Assembly: GCF_003626975.1 (NCBI RefSeq)
Contig: NZ_CP032616.1
Location: 1,364,001 to 1,428,000, forward strand
Origin: Pseudomonas sp. DY-1
GTDB lineage: Bacteria > Pseudomonadota > Gammaproteobacteria > Pseudomonadales > Pseudomonadaceae
Length of the DNA stretch: 64,000 nucleotides
Direction: 5' to 3'
Both the position numbers and the translations under genes were made by a program. The notes under the pieces were generated by a model that was not told the origin of the DNA, did no database searches, and worked only from the letters and a program-made list of their open reading frames with translations. Of this stretch, positions 51,940 through 60,363 are shown one piece after another; position 1 is the stretch's first letter; each line of letters begins with the position of its first letter.

Positions 51940-52035
51940 CGCCGCCGCAATGCCAACCCTGAGCTGTATTCGCGCAAGCGCCGCGAAGGGGCTTTTGCGC
52001 ACCCGAAAACAACAATCACAGAGGCAAGAACGAGC

Positions 52036-53304
52036 ATGAATTCCACCCGCCGCCAGGCCCAATCCTTTGTCCCATGCATCCTCGCCGCAGCCGTTACCCT
52101 GGCCGCGCTACCCGCCATGGCTGCCGATGAACATGGCTTCGTGGAGGACGCCACGGCCACGCTGAACCTGCGCAACTACTACATCAACCGCAATTTCGTG
52201 AACCCGACCTACCCGCAAGGCAAGGCCGAGGAATGGACGCAAAGCTTCATCCTCGATGCCAAGTCCGGGTTCACCGACGGGCCGGTGGGTTTCGGCGTCG
52301 ACATGCTCGGCCTGCTTTCGGTAAAACTCGACGGCGGCAAGGGTACCCGCGGCACCCAACTGCTGCCGGTGCATGACGATGGTCGCCCCGCCGATGACTT
52401 CGGCCGCCTGGCGGTGGCCGGCAAGATGCGCGTGTCGAAGACCGAGCTGAAGGTCGGCGAGTGGATGCCGGTGCTGCCGATCCTGCGTTCCGACGACGGC
52501 CGATCCCTGCCGCAAACTTTCCAGGGTGGCCAGGTGACCTCCCAGGAGATCGACGGCCTGACCCTCTACGGCGGTCAGTTCCGCCAGAACAGCCCGCGCA
52601 ACGACGCGAGCCTGGAAGACATGTCCATGAACGGCCGCGCCGCCTTCACCTCGGACCGCTTCAACTTCGCCGGCGGCGAATACACCTTCAACGAGAAACG
52701 CACCCTGGTCGGTCTGTGGTACGCCGAGCTGGAAGACATCTACCAGCAGCAGTACCTGCAGGTGCTGCACAGCCAGCCGGTGGGCGACTGGACCCTGGGC
52801 GCCAACCTCGGCTACTTCAACGGCAAGGAGAACGGCAATGCCCTGGCTGGCGACCTCGACAACCGCACCTGGTCCGCCCTGCTTTCTGCCAAGTACGGCG
52901 GCAACACCTTCTACGTCGGCCTGCAAAAAGTGAGCGGCGACGATGCCTGGATGCGCGTCAACGGCACCAGCGGTGGCACCCTCGCCAACGACAGCTACAA
53001 CTCCAGCTATGACAACGCCAAGGAGAAATCCTGGCAGGTCCGCCACGACTACAACTTCGCCGCCGTCGGTATCCCCGGCCTGACCCTGATGAACCGCTAC
53101 ATCAGCGGCGACAACGTGCATGTCGGCACCGTCACAGACGGTAAGGAATGGGGGCGTGAGACCGAACTGGGCTACACCGTGCAGAGCGGTGCATTCAAGG
53201 CGCTCAACGTGCGCTGGCGCAACGCGAGCATCCGACGCGACTTCAGTAACAACGAGTTCGACGAGAACCGTCTGATCATCAGCTATCCGCTGTCGATTCT
53301 CTGA
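52036..53304 (+). CDS. OprD family outer-membrane porin
   Basis: 422 aa. Signal peptide (FVPCILAAAVTLAALPAMAA), then the OprD start DEHGFVEDATATLNLRNYYI and NRNFVNP. Later marks are KAEEWTQSFILDAKSGFTDG, SWQVRHDYNFAAVGIPGLTL, and the final strand RNASIRRDFSNNEFDENRLI ending YPLSIL. An 18-strand specific channel, probably for shikimate/quinate-like acids given its place in the island (compare the porin beside quiC in P. aeruginosa). It is followed by a strong terminator, so it is the last gene of its unit. Confidence 0.93.
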   Translation: MNSTRRQAQSFVPCILAAAVTLAALPAMAADEHGFVEDATATLNLRNYYINRNFVNPTYPQGKAEEWTQSFILDAKSGFTDGPVGFGVDMLGLLSVKLDGGKGTRGTQLLPVHDDGRPADDFGRLAVAGKMRVSKTELKVGEWMPVLPILRSDDGRSLPQTFQGGQVTSQEIDGLTLYGGQFRQNSPRNDASLEDMSMNGRAAFTSDRFNFAGGEYTFNEKRTLVGLWYAELEDIYQQQYLQVLHSQPVGDWTLGANLGYFNGKENGNALAGDLDNRTWSALLSAKYGGNTFYVGLQKVSGDDAWMRVNGTSGGTLANDSYNSSYDNAKEKSWQVRHDYNFAAVGIPGLTLMNRYISGDNVHVGTVTDGKEWGRETELGYTVQSGAFKALNVRWRNASIRRDFSNNEFDENRLIISYPLSIL

Positions 53305-53333
53305 TCCTTTGGTAAGCGTGCTTTGACTCCCTC

Positions 53334-53358
53334 AGCCCGCCATCTGGCGGGCTTTTTT
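53334..53358 (+). terminator. Rho-independent terminator of the OprD gene
   Basis: GCCCGCC-ATCT-GGCGGGC stem followed by TTTTTTAT. Confidence 0.92.
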
Positions 53359-53462
53359 ATGGATTGCGATTCCCGCTCTAGTGGCACATCCGATTTCCGT
53401 TCGCTGACCGGCCACTTGCGTAGCCCCGGGCTTGGTCCCTGAAAAGAGCAATCTTAGAATAC

Positions 53463-53475
53463 GGAACACAGTTCC
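53463..53475. promoter_or_regulatory. GGAAC-N3-GTTCC operator-like site
   Basis: GGAAC-ACA-GTTCC, 21 bp upstream of the start codon of FAD enzyme no. 3, with ATAC/AGTAT flanks extending the symmetry. A similar core is at 50520-50532. Confidence 0.55.
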
Positions 53476-53496
53476 AGTATTTGAGGTTAATTTGAA

Positions 53497-55215
53497 ATGC
53501 GTGCCACAAGCCCTGCTCCAAACCGCCTCGATTGCGATCTGCTGGTCATTGGCTCAGGCGCCGCAGGCCTTGCCGCCGCCGTCACCGCCGCCCATCACGG
53601 CCAGAAAGTGATTCTCGTGGAGAAGGAACCTGTGTTCGGCGGCGCCACCGCGTGGTCCGGCGGCTGGATGTGGGTACCACGCAATCCGTTGGCCCGGCGC
53701 GCGGGAATCGAAGAGGACATCGAGCAGCCACGCACCTACCTGCGCAACGAACTGGGCGAGCACTTCCGACCGGAACTGGTGGACGCCTTCCTCGAAGCCT
53801 GCCCGGAAATGGTCGGTTTCTTCGAGCAGCACACCGCGCTGCAATTCGTCGACGGCAACGGGATTCCAGACATGCACGGGGATACTCCCGGAGCCGCCAG
53901 CGGAGGCCATCAGGTCATCGCCGCTCCCTATGACGCCCGAGAAGTCGGCAACCTGTTGCCACGCCTGCGCAGGACCATGCGCGAAACATCCTTCCTGGGC
54001 ATGCCGATCATGGCGGGCACCGACCTGGCCGCATTCCTCGGGATGACCCGCTCGCTGCGCGCTTTCGCTCATGTGACGCGGCGCTTCCTCACTCACCTCT
54101 ATCACCTGGCCCGTTACGGCCGAGCCATGCACCTGGTGAACGGCGTGGCGCTGGTTGCTCGCCTGGCCAGGTCCGCCAACGACCTTGGCGTGCAACTGAT
54201 GGAGTCGGCACCTGCGCGCCGACTGATAGTTGAAGACGGCAGCGTTCGCGGTGCGGTGGTCGAACGCCATGGCCTCGAGGTCTTCATCCGCGCCGGGGCC
54301 GTGGTGCTGGCGGCGGGCGGCTTCCCCAACGACCCGGTACGCCGCAAGGCCATGTTCCCCCGCGATACCAGTGGCCATGACAACCTTGCCCTGCCCCCGC
54401 AATCCTGCTCCGGCGACGGCCTGCGTCTGGGTGAGTCCGCCGGTGGAGTGGTTGCCGACGACCTGCGCTCCCCCGTGGCCTGGGCGCCGGTATCCAGGGT
54501 GCCCTACCCCAACGGCACCTTCGGCCACTTTCCCCACATCATCGATCGCGGCAAACCCGGCATCATCGGCGTGCTCAAAAACGGCAAGCGGTTCGTCAAC
54601 GAAGCTGGCGGCTACTACGACTATGTCGATGCCATGAACAAGGCTGTTGCGGAGGACGAGGAGAGCTGTTCCTGGCTGATCTGCGACCATCGGTTCCAGC
54701 GCCGCTACGGACTGGGCTTCGCCCGCCCCGCGCCACTGCCGCTCTGGCCGCACTTGCGCAATGGCTACCTCAAGCGCGGCAGGACCCTGGTCGAACTGGC
54801 GCAGACCTGTGGCATCGACCCGGCAGGACTGACCACCAGCGTGGCCGCTTTCAACCACCATGCCCGCCGAGGCGAGGACCCGGAGTTCGGGCGCGGCAGC
54901 ACCGCCTTCAACCGTCGCAGCGGCGACGCCATGCACCAGGGCCCCAACCCCTGCGTGGCACCGATCGAGCACGGCCCTTTCTATGCAGTGAAGGTCCAGC
55001 CCGGCTGCTTTGGCACCTTCGCCGGCCTGCGCACCGATGGCCAGGCTCGGGTGCTGGATGAGAACGGTCAGACGATTCCAGGGCTCTATGCAGCAGGCAC
55101 CGACATGGCCAGCGTGCTGGGCGGGCATTACCCGTCAGGCGGAATCAACCTGGGCCCGGCCATGACCTTCGGCTACATCGCTGGCCTTCATGCCGCGGGC
55201 GCCACCATTCAATGA
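53497..55215 (+). CDS. FAD-dependent oxidoreductase, ketosteroid dehydrogenase-like (no. 3)
   Basis: 572 aa. FAD motif LLVIGSGAAGLAAAVTAAHH, FGGATAWSGGWMWVPRNPLA, RFVNEAGGYYDYVDAM and C-terminal HYPSGGINLGPAMTFGYIAG. It is much closer to enzyme no. 2 than to no. 1 (shared WSGGW, HLVNG-ALVARL and YPSGG). It probably dehydrogenates an oxo-ring acid. It forms a unit with the aldo/keto reductase 32 bp downstream and has its own GGAAC-type operator. Confidence 0.87.
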   Translation: MRATSPAPNRLDCDLLVIGSGAAGLAAAVTAAHHGQKVILVEKEPVFGGATAWSGGWMWVPRNPLARRAGIEEDIEQPRTYLRNELGEHFRPELVDAFLEACPEMVGFFEQHTALQFVDGNGIPDMHGDTPGAASGGHQVIAAPYDAREVGNLLPRLRRTMRETSFLGMPIMAGTDLAAFLGMTRSLRAFAHVTRRFLTHLYHLARYGRAMHLVNGVALVARLARSANDLGVQLMESAPARRLIVEDGSVRGAVVERHGLEVFIRAGAVVLAAGGFPNDPVRRKAMFPRDTSGHDNLALPPQSCSGDGLRLGESAGGVVADDLRSPVAWAPVSRVPYPNGTFGHFPHIIDRGKPGIIGVLKNGKRFVNEAGGYYDYVDAMNKAVAEDEESCSWLICDHRFQRRYGLGFARPAPLPLWPHLRNGYLKRGRTLVELAQTCGIDPAGLTTSVAAFNHHARRGEDPEFGRGSTAFNRRSGDAMHQGPNPCVAPIEHGPFYAVKVQPGCFGTFAGLRTDGQARVLDENGQTIPGLYAAGTDMASVLGGHYPSGGINLGPAMTFGYIAGLHAAGATIQ

Positions 55216-55247
55216 GAAAGCCTCAACCCACGAACAAGGAGTCATCC

Positions 55248-56072
55248 ATGCGGAACATCACCACTGCCCAAGGATTGAACATGCCCCAACTCGGCCTCGG
55301 TACCTGGCCCATGACGGGCGAGGAATGCACCCGTGCCGTGCGCCAGGCTCTGGAGCTGGGCTACCGCCACATCGACACCGCGCCCGCGTATGAGAACGAG
55401 GCAGCCGTCGGGGAGGCCCTGCGTCTGAGCGATGTACCCCGCGAGTCCATCCATCTGACCACCAAGGTCTGGTGGGACAAGTTGCAGCCGGCCGCCATGC
55501 GTCAGTCGCTGGAGGACAGCCTGCGTGCCCTGGGTACCGAGCAGGTGGACCTGTTCCTGATCCACTGGCCGGCCAAGGACTGGGATTTGCGGCGCAGCAT
55601 CGAAACCCTGGTGGCCCTGCGCGATGAAGGCAAGGCACGCTGCATCGGCGTTGCCAACTTCCCCCTGGGCCTACTGCGCCAAGTGGTGGATGACCTTGGC
55701 GCACCGCTGTCAGCCATCCAGGTGGAGTACCACGTGATGCTCGACCAGCAGTGCCTGCTGGACTATGCCCGCAGCAAAGGCCTGGCATTGACCGCCTATA
55801 CCCCGCTCGCGCGCGGCCTGGCGGCGGACCAGGCCTCGATTCGGCAGATCGCCGAAAAACACGGCGTCCTTCCCAGCCAGGTGGCACTGAAGTGGCTGCT
55901 GGAACAGGAAGGCGTCGCCGCCATTCCGAAGGCTTCCAGCATTGCGAATCAGCAGTCGAACCTGGATGCCCTCAAGGTGCAGCTCGACGATGAGGACCGC
56001 GCCCTGATCGCTGCCCTGCCGAAGGACACGCGCGTCGTAAGCCCTGACTTCGCGCCGGAGTGGGATACCTGA
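55248..56072 (+). CDS. Aldo/keto reductase (2,5-diketo-gluconate reductase-like)
   Basis: 274 aa from the ATG at 55248 with AAGGAG. AKR signature: GYRHIDTAPAYENEAAVGEAL (Asp, Tyr), Lys in LTTKVWWDKL, LFLIHWP (His), ending IPKASSIANQQSNLDAL. The length and motifs match the DkgA/DkgB group. It would interconvert a ring ketone and alcohol, or a sugar-like aldehyde, and is co-transcribed with FAD enzyme no. 3. This pairing of keto-reductase and ring desaturase fits alicyclic acid processing. Confidence 0.9.
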   Translation: MRNITTAQGLNMPQLGLGTWPMTGEECTRAVRQALELGYRHIDTAPAYENEAAVGEALRLSDVPRESIHLTTKVWWDKLQPAAMRQSLEDSLRALGTEQVDLFLIHWPAKDWDLRRSIETLVALRDEGKARCIGVANFPLGLLRQVVDDLGAPLSAIQVEYHVMLDQQCLLDYARSKGLALTAYTPLARGLAADQASIRQIAEKHGVLPSQVALKWLLEQEGVAAIPKASSIANQQSNLDALKVQLDDEDRALIAALPKDTRVVSPDFAPEWDT

Positions 56073-56082
56073 TAGCGGGCCG

Positions 56083-56221
56083 CGTAGGGGCAACCGCATC
56101 GCCCTCGGCGAATGAATTCGCCCCTACAACGTAACGACCGGAGCGCTCTATTTGTGGGAGCGGTTTCAACCGCGATGCAGGCCGAAGGGCTGCCGTCAGT
56201 TCGCGAATGAATTCGCTCCCC
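56083..56221. repeat. REP-type elements
   Basis: Several arms of the GGGGCGAATTCATTCGC family (56101-56127, 56155-56170, 56200-56221) lie between the convergent reductase and pcaC genes. Confidence 0.6.
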
Positions 56222-56240
56222 AGACGCATTGATGCCCAAT

Positions 56241-56280
56241 AAAAAACGCCGCCCGGATGCGTGGTCCGGGCGGCGTTTTC
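56241..56280. terminator. Bidirectional terminator between the reductase and pcaC
   Basis: AAAAAACGCCGCCCGG and CCGGGCGGCGTTTTC form a 14-bp-plus stem with A-run and T-run sides; it serves both converging units. Confidence 0.9.
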
Positions 56281-56292
56281 GTCTCGCGCAGA

Positions 56293-56688
56293 TCAGCCTT
56301 GCAGCGATTCCACGCCCAGCTCATCCCACACGGCTTCAGCCAGGTGGAAGGTGGCATTGGCTGCGGGGATGCCGCAGTAGATGGCGCTCTGCATGATCAC
56401 TTCCTTGATCTCGTCGCGGGTCACGCCATTGTTCTTCGCAGCGCGCAGGTGGAGCTTCAGCTCACCCTCGCGATTCATGCCGATGAGCATGGCGATAGTG
56501 ACCAGACTGCGGGTGTGGCGCGGCAGGCCGGGGCGGGTCCAGATATCGCCCCAGGCATGGCGGGTGATCATTTCCTGGAACTCTTCGTTGAACGGCGTGA
56601 GGCTCTGCAGGCTGCGGTCCACGTGGGCGTCACCCAGCACCGCGCGGCGCACCTTCATGCCAGCTTCGTAACGTTCTTTCTCGTCCAT
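56293..56688 (-). CDS. pcaC: 4-carboxymuconolactone decarboxylase
   Basis: 131 aa, standard PcaC length. YEAGMKVRRAVLGDAHVDRS, TRHAWGDIWTRPGLPRHTRS, then NREGELKLHLRAAKNNGVTRDEIKEV with the His of the AhpD/CMD fold. It decarboxylates 4-carboxymuconolactone to the enol-lactone in protocatechuate degradation. It is last in the pcaIJFBDC run; a REP doublet separates it from pcaD. Confidence 0.95.
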   Translation of the reverse strand: MDEKERYEAGMKVRRAVLGDAHVDRSLQSLTPFNEEFQEMITRHAWGDIWTRPGLPRHTRSLVTIAMLIGMNREGELKLHLRAAKNNGVTRDEIKEVIMQSAIYCGIPAANATFHLAEAVWDELGVESLQG

Positions 56689-56711
56689 CTTTACGTCCTC
56701 GAATGTGGACC

Positions 56712-56766
56712 GTAGGAGCGAGCTCTGCTCGCGAATAACGCTTTCGCGAGCAGAGCTCGCTCCTAC
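56712..56766. repeat. REP doublet between pcaC and pcaD
   Basis: A GTAGGAGCGAGCTCTGCTCG-type arm and its perfect inverted partner (24 bp each) flank seven bases. It forms a very stable hairpin inside the pca run. Confidence 0.85.
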
Positions 56767-56774
56767 ATCAATTG

Positions 56775-57563
56775 TCAGGCAGCAAGGAAAGCCAGCACGC
56801 GCTGGCTGAACGCATCACCAGCCTGCACGTTCGACAGGTGGGCTGCATGGAACTCCACCAGCTCGGCGCCGGTGATGCGCTCTTGCATGAAGCGGCCGTG
56901 CTCGGTGGTGGTCACCGGGTCGCCACTGCCACAGACGATCAGAGTCGGCGCACTAATGCTGCCAAGCTGCTCGCGGTAGTCGGCATCACGTACGGCGGCG
57001 CAGTTGGCGGCGTAACCCTCAGGCGAGGTTTGCGCCAGCATGCCGACAATGGGTTCGACCTTGGCAGGCTGCGCCTCGGCGAAATCCGGGGTAAACCAGC
57101 GGGAAATCGAAGCATCGCGCAGATCACGCATGGCCTGGGCGCCGCCAGAAAGGACTGTGTCGATGCGCGGGTTCCAGACTTCCGGGCTGCCGATCTTGGC
57201 GGCCGTGTTGCACAGCACCAGGCGCTCGATGCGCTCGGGAGCATTGATAGCCAGCCACTGGCCGATCAGGCCGCCCATGGACAAGCCACAGAAATACGCT
57301 TTCTCGATATCCAGGGAATCCAGCAGGTCGAGCACATCACGGCCCAGTTGCTCGATGCTGTAGGGACCTTCGCTGACCAGGGACTTGCCGTGGCCACGGG
57401 TGTCGTAGCGCAGCACCTGGAAGTGCTCGGTGAAGGCCGGGATCTGGACATCCCACATGTGCAGGTCGGTGCCCAGGGAGTTGGACAGCACCAGCACCGG
57501 CGCACCGGCCGGGCCTTCGAGGAGGTAATTCAGGTCGCCATCGGCGAGACGTACGGCAGGCAT
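56775..57563 (-). CDS. pcaD: 3-oxoadipate enol-lactonase
   Basis: 262 aa alpha/beta hydrolase: LNYLLEGPAGAPVLVLSNSLGTDL, nucleophile elbow FCGLSMGG, Asp in VCGSGDPVTT and His in FHAAHLSNVQA. It hydrolyses 3-oxoadipate enol-lactone to 3-oxoadipate. Nine bases separate it from pcaB; AGGAG precedes its ATG. Confidence 0.95.
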   Translation of the reverse strand: MPAVRLADGDLNYLLEGPAGAPVLVLSNSLGTDLHMWDVQIPAFTEHFQVLRYDTRGHGKSLVSEGPYSIEQLGRDVLDLLDSLDIEKAYFCGLSMGGLIGQWLAINAPERIERLVLCNTAAKIGSPEVWNPRIDTVLSGGAQAMRDLRDASISRWFTPDFAEAQPAKVEPIVGMLAQTSPEGYAANCAAVRDADYREQLGSISAPTLIVCGSGDPVTTTEHGRFMQERITGAELVEFHAAHLSNVQAGDAFSQRVLAFLAA

Positions 57564-57572
57564 GCAAATCTC

Positions 57573-58934
57573 CTAGCGCGAAAATGCGTTGTGTTCGGCC
57601 AGAGCGCGGTCCACCCAGCGGCGGGCCTGGCCAAGGTAATGGGCCGGGTCGAGCAGGCGGTCCAGCTCGGCGGCAGAAAGTTGTGCGCTGATTTCGGCAT
57701 TGGCGCCGAGTACAGCACGTAGATGAGCGCCCTCCTTCACAGCCTGGCGGCAGCACTGCTCCACCAGGTGATGAGCAGCGTCGCGACCGATGCGCTGGGC
57801 CAGGGCAATGCTCACGGCTTCGGCCAGCACCAGGCCCTGCGTCAGGTCGAGGTTGCGGCGCATGCGTGCGGCATCCACTTCCAGGCCAGGCACCACCAGC
57901 AACGCTTGCTGCAGGGCACCGGAAACCAGGCAGCAGAGTTCGGGCAGTGTTTCCCATTCGGCATGCCACAGACCGAGACTGCGCTCGTGCTCCTGGGGCA
58001 TGGCGGCGAACATTGTGGACACCAGGCCCGGTGCGCGCGTAGCGGCGCCGATCAGCACGGCGGCACTCACTGGATTGCGCTTGTGCGGCATGGTGGACGA
58101 ACCGCCCTTGCCCGGCGCGGAGGGTTCGAAGACTTCGCCTGCTTCGGTCTGCATCAGCAGGCTGAGGTCACGGCCCAGCTTTCCCAGGCTGCCGGCGATC
58201 AGTCCGAGCAGGCTGGCGAACTCCACCAGGCGATCACGCTGGGTGTGCCAAGGCTGGTCGGGCAGGTTCAGGTCCAGCTCGCGGGCCAGGGCCTCGGCAA
58301 CAGGCCAGGCCTGCTCGCCCAGGGCGGCGAGACTGCCGGACGCACCGCCGAACTGCAGGCAGAACAAACGCGGCTTGAGTTCAGCCAGGCGTTGACGATG
58401 ACGGGTTACCGCACCCAGCACGCCAGCCAGCTTCATGCCGAGGGTGACGGGAGTGGCCTGCTGCAGCCATGTACGGCCGGCCAGCGGGGTGTCGGCGAAG
58501 CGTTCAGCCTGCACGGCCAGGGCCTGGGCCAGGCCGGCAAGGTCCTGCTCCAGCAGCTCGGCGGCGGCGCGCAATTGCAGCACCAGGCCGCTGTCCATGG
58601 CGTCCTGGCTGGTAGCCCCCAGGTGCACGAAGCGTTCGGCTTCCGTGCTTTGGGCGGCCACGCGCTTGCCCAGCGCCTTGACCAGAGGGATGGCGGAGTT
58701 GCCAGCCGTGGTGATAGCCAGGGCCAGTGCAGAGTAGTCGTAGAGTTCGGCGCTGCAGGCCGCCTCGATGGGCGCCACAGAGTCGCCGGGGATCAGGCCG
58801 ACGCTCGCCTCGGCGCGCGCCAATGCGGCCTCGAAGTCCAGCATGCCCTGCACGCGTCCCCGGTCGGAGAACACCGCACGCATGGCGGGCTGGGTGAAAT
58901 AGGCGTCGAAGAGTTGGTTGCTCGGGCTGTTCAA
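57573..58934 (-). CDS. pcaB: 3-carboxy-cis,cis-muconate cycloisomerase
   Basis: 453 aa of the fumarase/aspartase superfamily, starting with TTG at 58934 behind CGGAG. The family signature KGGSSTMPHKRNPVS and the TSQDAMDSG segment are present. It converts 3-carboxy-cis,cis-muconate to 4-carboxymuconolactone. In many pseudomonads pcaT lies between pcaF and pcaB; here that gap holds only 223 bp of repeat-like DNA. Confidence 0.95.
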   Translation of the reverse strand: MNSPSNQLFDAYFTQPAMRAVFSDRGRVQGMLDFEAALARAEASVGLIPGDSVAPIEAACSAELYDYSALALAITTAGNSAIPLVKALGKRVAAQSTEAERFVHLGATSQDAMDSGLVLQLRAAAELLEQDLAGLAQALAVQAERFADTPLAGRTWLQQATPVTLGMKLAGVLGAVTRHRQRLAELKPRLFCLQFGGASGSLAALGEQAWPVAEALARELDLNLPDQPWHTQRDRLVEFASLLGLIAGSLGKLGRDLSLLMQTEAGEVFEPSAPGKGGSSTMPHKRNPVSAAVLIGAATRAPGLVSTMFAAMPQEHERSLGLWHAEWETLPELCCLVSGALQQALLVVPGLEVDAARMRRNLDLTQGLVLAEAVSIALAQRIGRDAAHHLVEQCCRQAVKEGAHLRAVLGANAEISAQLSAAELDRLLDPAHYLGQARRWVDRALAEHNAFSR

Positions 58935-59157
58935 GCCGGTGCTCCGGAAATCGGGATGGTGTTTCGTTTTATAGCAGCCGGCCCCGAGAGGCCAGTGATT
59001 GCCGTGCGAGGTGGGCTGAAGCCCACCTTACAGGCATTCACAGGCGTAGCGAGCGCAGGCAGGTCGGGGGCGACCAGCGCGCAGCAACCGGAATGTACTT
59101 CTGTACATGAGGATTGCGAGCACTGCCCAACCCCGAGATGGCAAGCGCTGTAGCCTG
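58935..59157. repeat. Structured intergenic stretch between pcaF and pcaB
   Basis: Contains GGTGGGCT-GA-AGCCCACC (59010-59027) and ATGTAC-TTCT-GTACAT (59093-59108) with GC-rich palindromic sequence between them. No gene is seen. The dense structure looks like an intergenic repeat element rather than plain spacer. Confidence 0.45.
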
Positions 59158-60363
59158 TCAGACCCGCTCGATGGCCAGGGCGAGGCCTTGGCCCACCCCC
59201 ACACACATGGTCGCCAGGCCCAGCTTGCCGCCGGATTTCTCCAGCTGGTGCAGGGCGGTCTGGACCAGACGCGCACCGCTGGCACCCAGAGGGTGGCCGA
59301 GGGCGATGGCGCCGCCGTTGGGGTTGACCTTCTCGCTGTCGTCGGCGATGCCGAGTTCACGCATGACGGCCAGGCCCTGTGCGGCGAAGGCTTCGTTCAG
59401 TTCGATCACATCGAAGTCGCCGATGGCCAGGTTAAGGCGCTCCATCAGCTTGCGCACGGCGGGAACCGGGCCGATGCCCATGACGCGCGGCGCTACGCCA
59501 GCGCTGGCCATGCCGAGCACTTTCGCGCGCGGGGTCAGGCCGTGCTTCTTCACCGCCTCAGCGGAAGCCAGGATCAGCGCCACGGCACCGTCGTTCACGC
59601 CCGAGGCGTTGCCGGCGGTGACAGTCTTGCCTTCGCCATTGACCGGCTTCAGCTTGGCCAGGGCTTCGAGGGTGGTGTCCGGACGCAGGTGCTCGTCCTG
59701 GTCGACTACCGTTTCGCTCTTCTTGCCCTTGATTACCACCGGGACGATCTCTTCGGCGAAGAAGCCTGCAGCCTGGGCGCGACCGGCGCGCTGCTGGCTA
59801 CGTACAGAGAACAGGTCCTGGTCTTCACGGGAGACCTGGTAGTCATCGGCCACGTTGTCCGCGGTTTGCGGCATGGCATCGACGCCGTACTGGGCCTTCA
59901 TCAGCGGGTTGATGAAGCGCCAGCCGATGGTGGTGTCTTCGATCTTCTGGGTGCGACCGAAGGCGCTGTCGGCCTTGCCCATCACATAAGGTGCACGGGA
60001 CATGGATTCCACGCCGCCAGCGATGGCCAGTTCCATCTCACCCGAGGCGATGGCGCGGAAGGCGGTGCCCACGGCGTCCATGCCCGAGGCGCACAGGCGA
60101 TTCAGGGTCACACCCGGCACGCTGTCCGGCAGGCCGGCCAGCAGAAGCGCCATGCGCGCCACGTTACGGTTGTCTTCGCCGGCCTGGTTGGCGCAGCCGA
60201 GGAACACCTCATCCAGCAGATCCCATTTCACTTGGGGGTTGCGCTCCACCAGGGCCTTGATCGGGATGGCAGCCAGATCGTCGGCGCGTACCGGCGCCAG
60301 CGAGCCGCCGAAGCGGCCGATGGGCGTGCGAATGGCGTCGCAGATGTAGACCTCGCGACTCAT
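59158..60363 (-). CDS. pcaF: 3-oxoadipyl-CoA thiolase
   Basis: 401 aa, full-length thiolase. [19 protein letters not shown] (nucleophilic Cys), [32 protein letters not shown] (His) and terminal [16 protein letters not shown] (second Cys). It cleaves 3-oxoadipyl-CoA to succinyl-CoA and acetyl-CoA. It overlaps pcaJ by four bases (ATGA). Confidence 0.96.
   Translation of the reverse strand: MSREVYICDAIRTPIGRFGGSLAPVRADDLAAIPIKALVERNPQVKWDLLDEVFLGCANQAGEDNRNVARMALLLAGLPDSVPGVTLNRLCASGMDAVGTAFRAIASGEMELAIAGGVESMSRAPYVMGKADSAFGRTQKIEDTTIGWRFINPLMKAQYGVDAMPQTADNVADDYQVSREDQDLFSVRSQQRAGRAQAAGFFAEEIVPVVIKGKKSETVVDQDEHLRPDTTLEALAKLKPVNGEGKTVTAGNASGVNDGAVALILASAEAVKKHGLTPRAKVLGMASAGVAPRVMGIGPVPAVRKLMERLNLAIGDFDVIELNEAFAAQGLAVMRELGIADDSEKVNPNGGAIALGHPLGASGARLVQTALHQLEKSGGKLGLATMCVGVGQGLALAIERV

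Larger units (their letters stand above)
51492..52035. promoter_or_regulatory. Divergent control region of iclR and the OprD porin
   Basis: 544 bp. It holds the composite operator (51595-51633), a small open frame (51769-51939) and a leader to the porin start at 52036. No other gene is seen. Confidence 0.55.
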
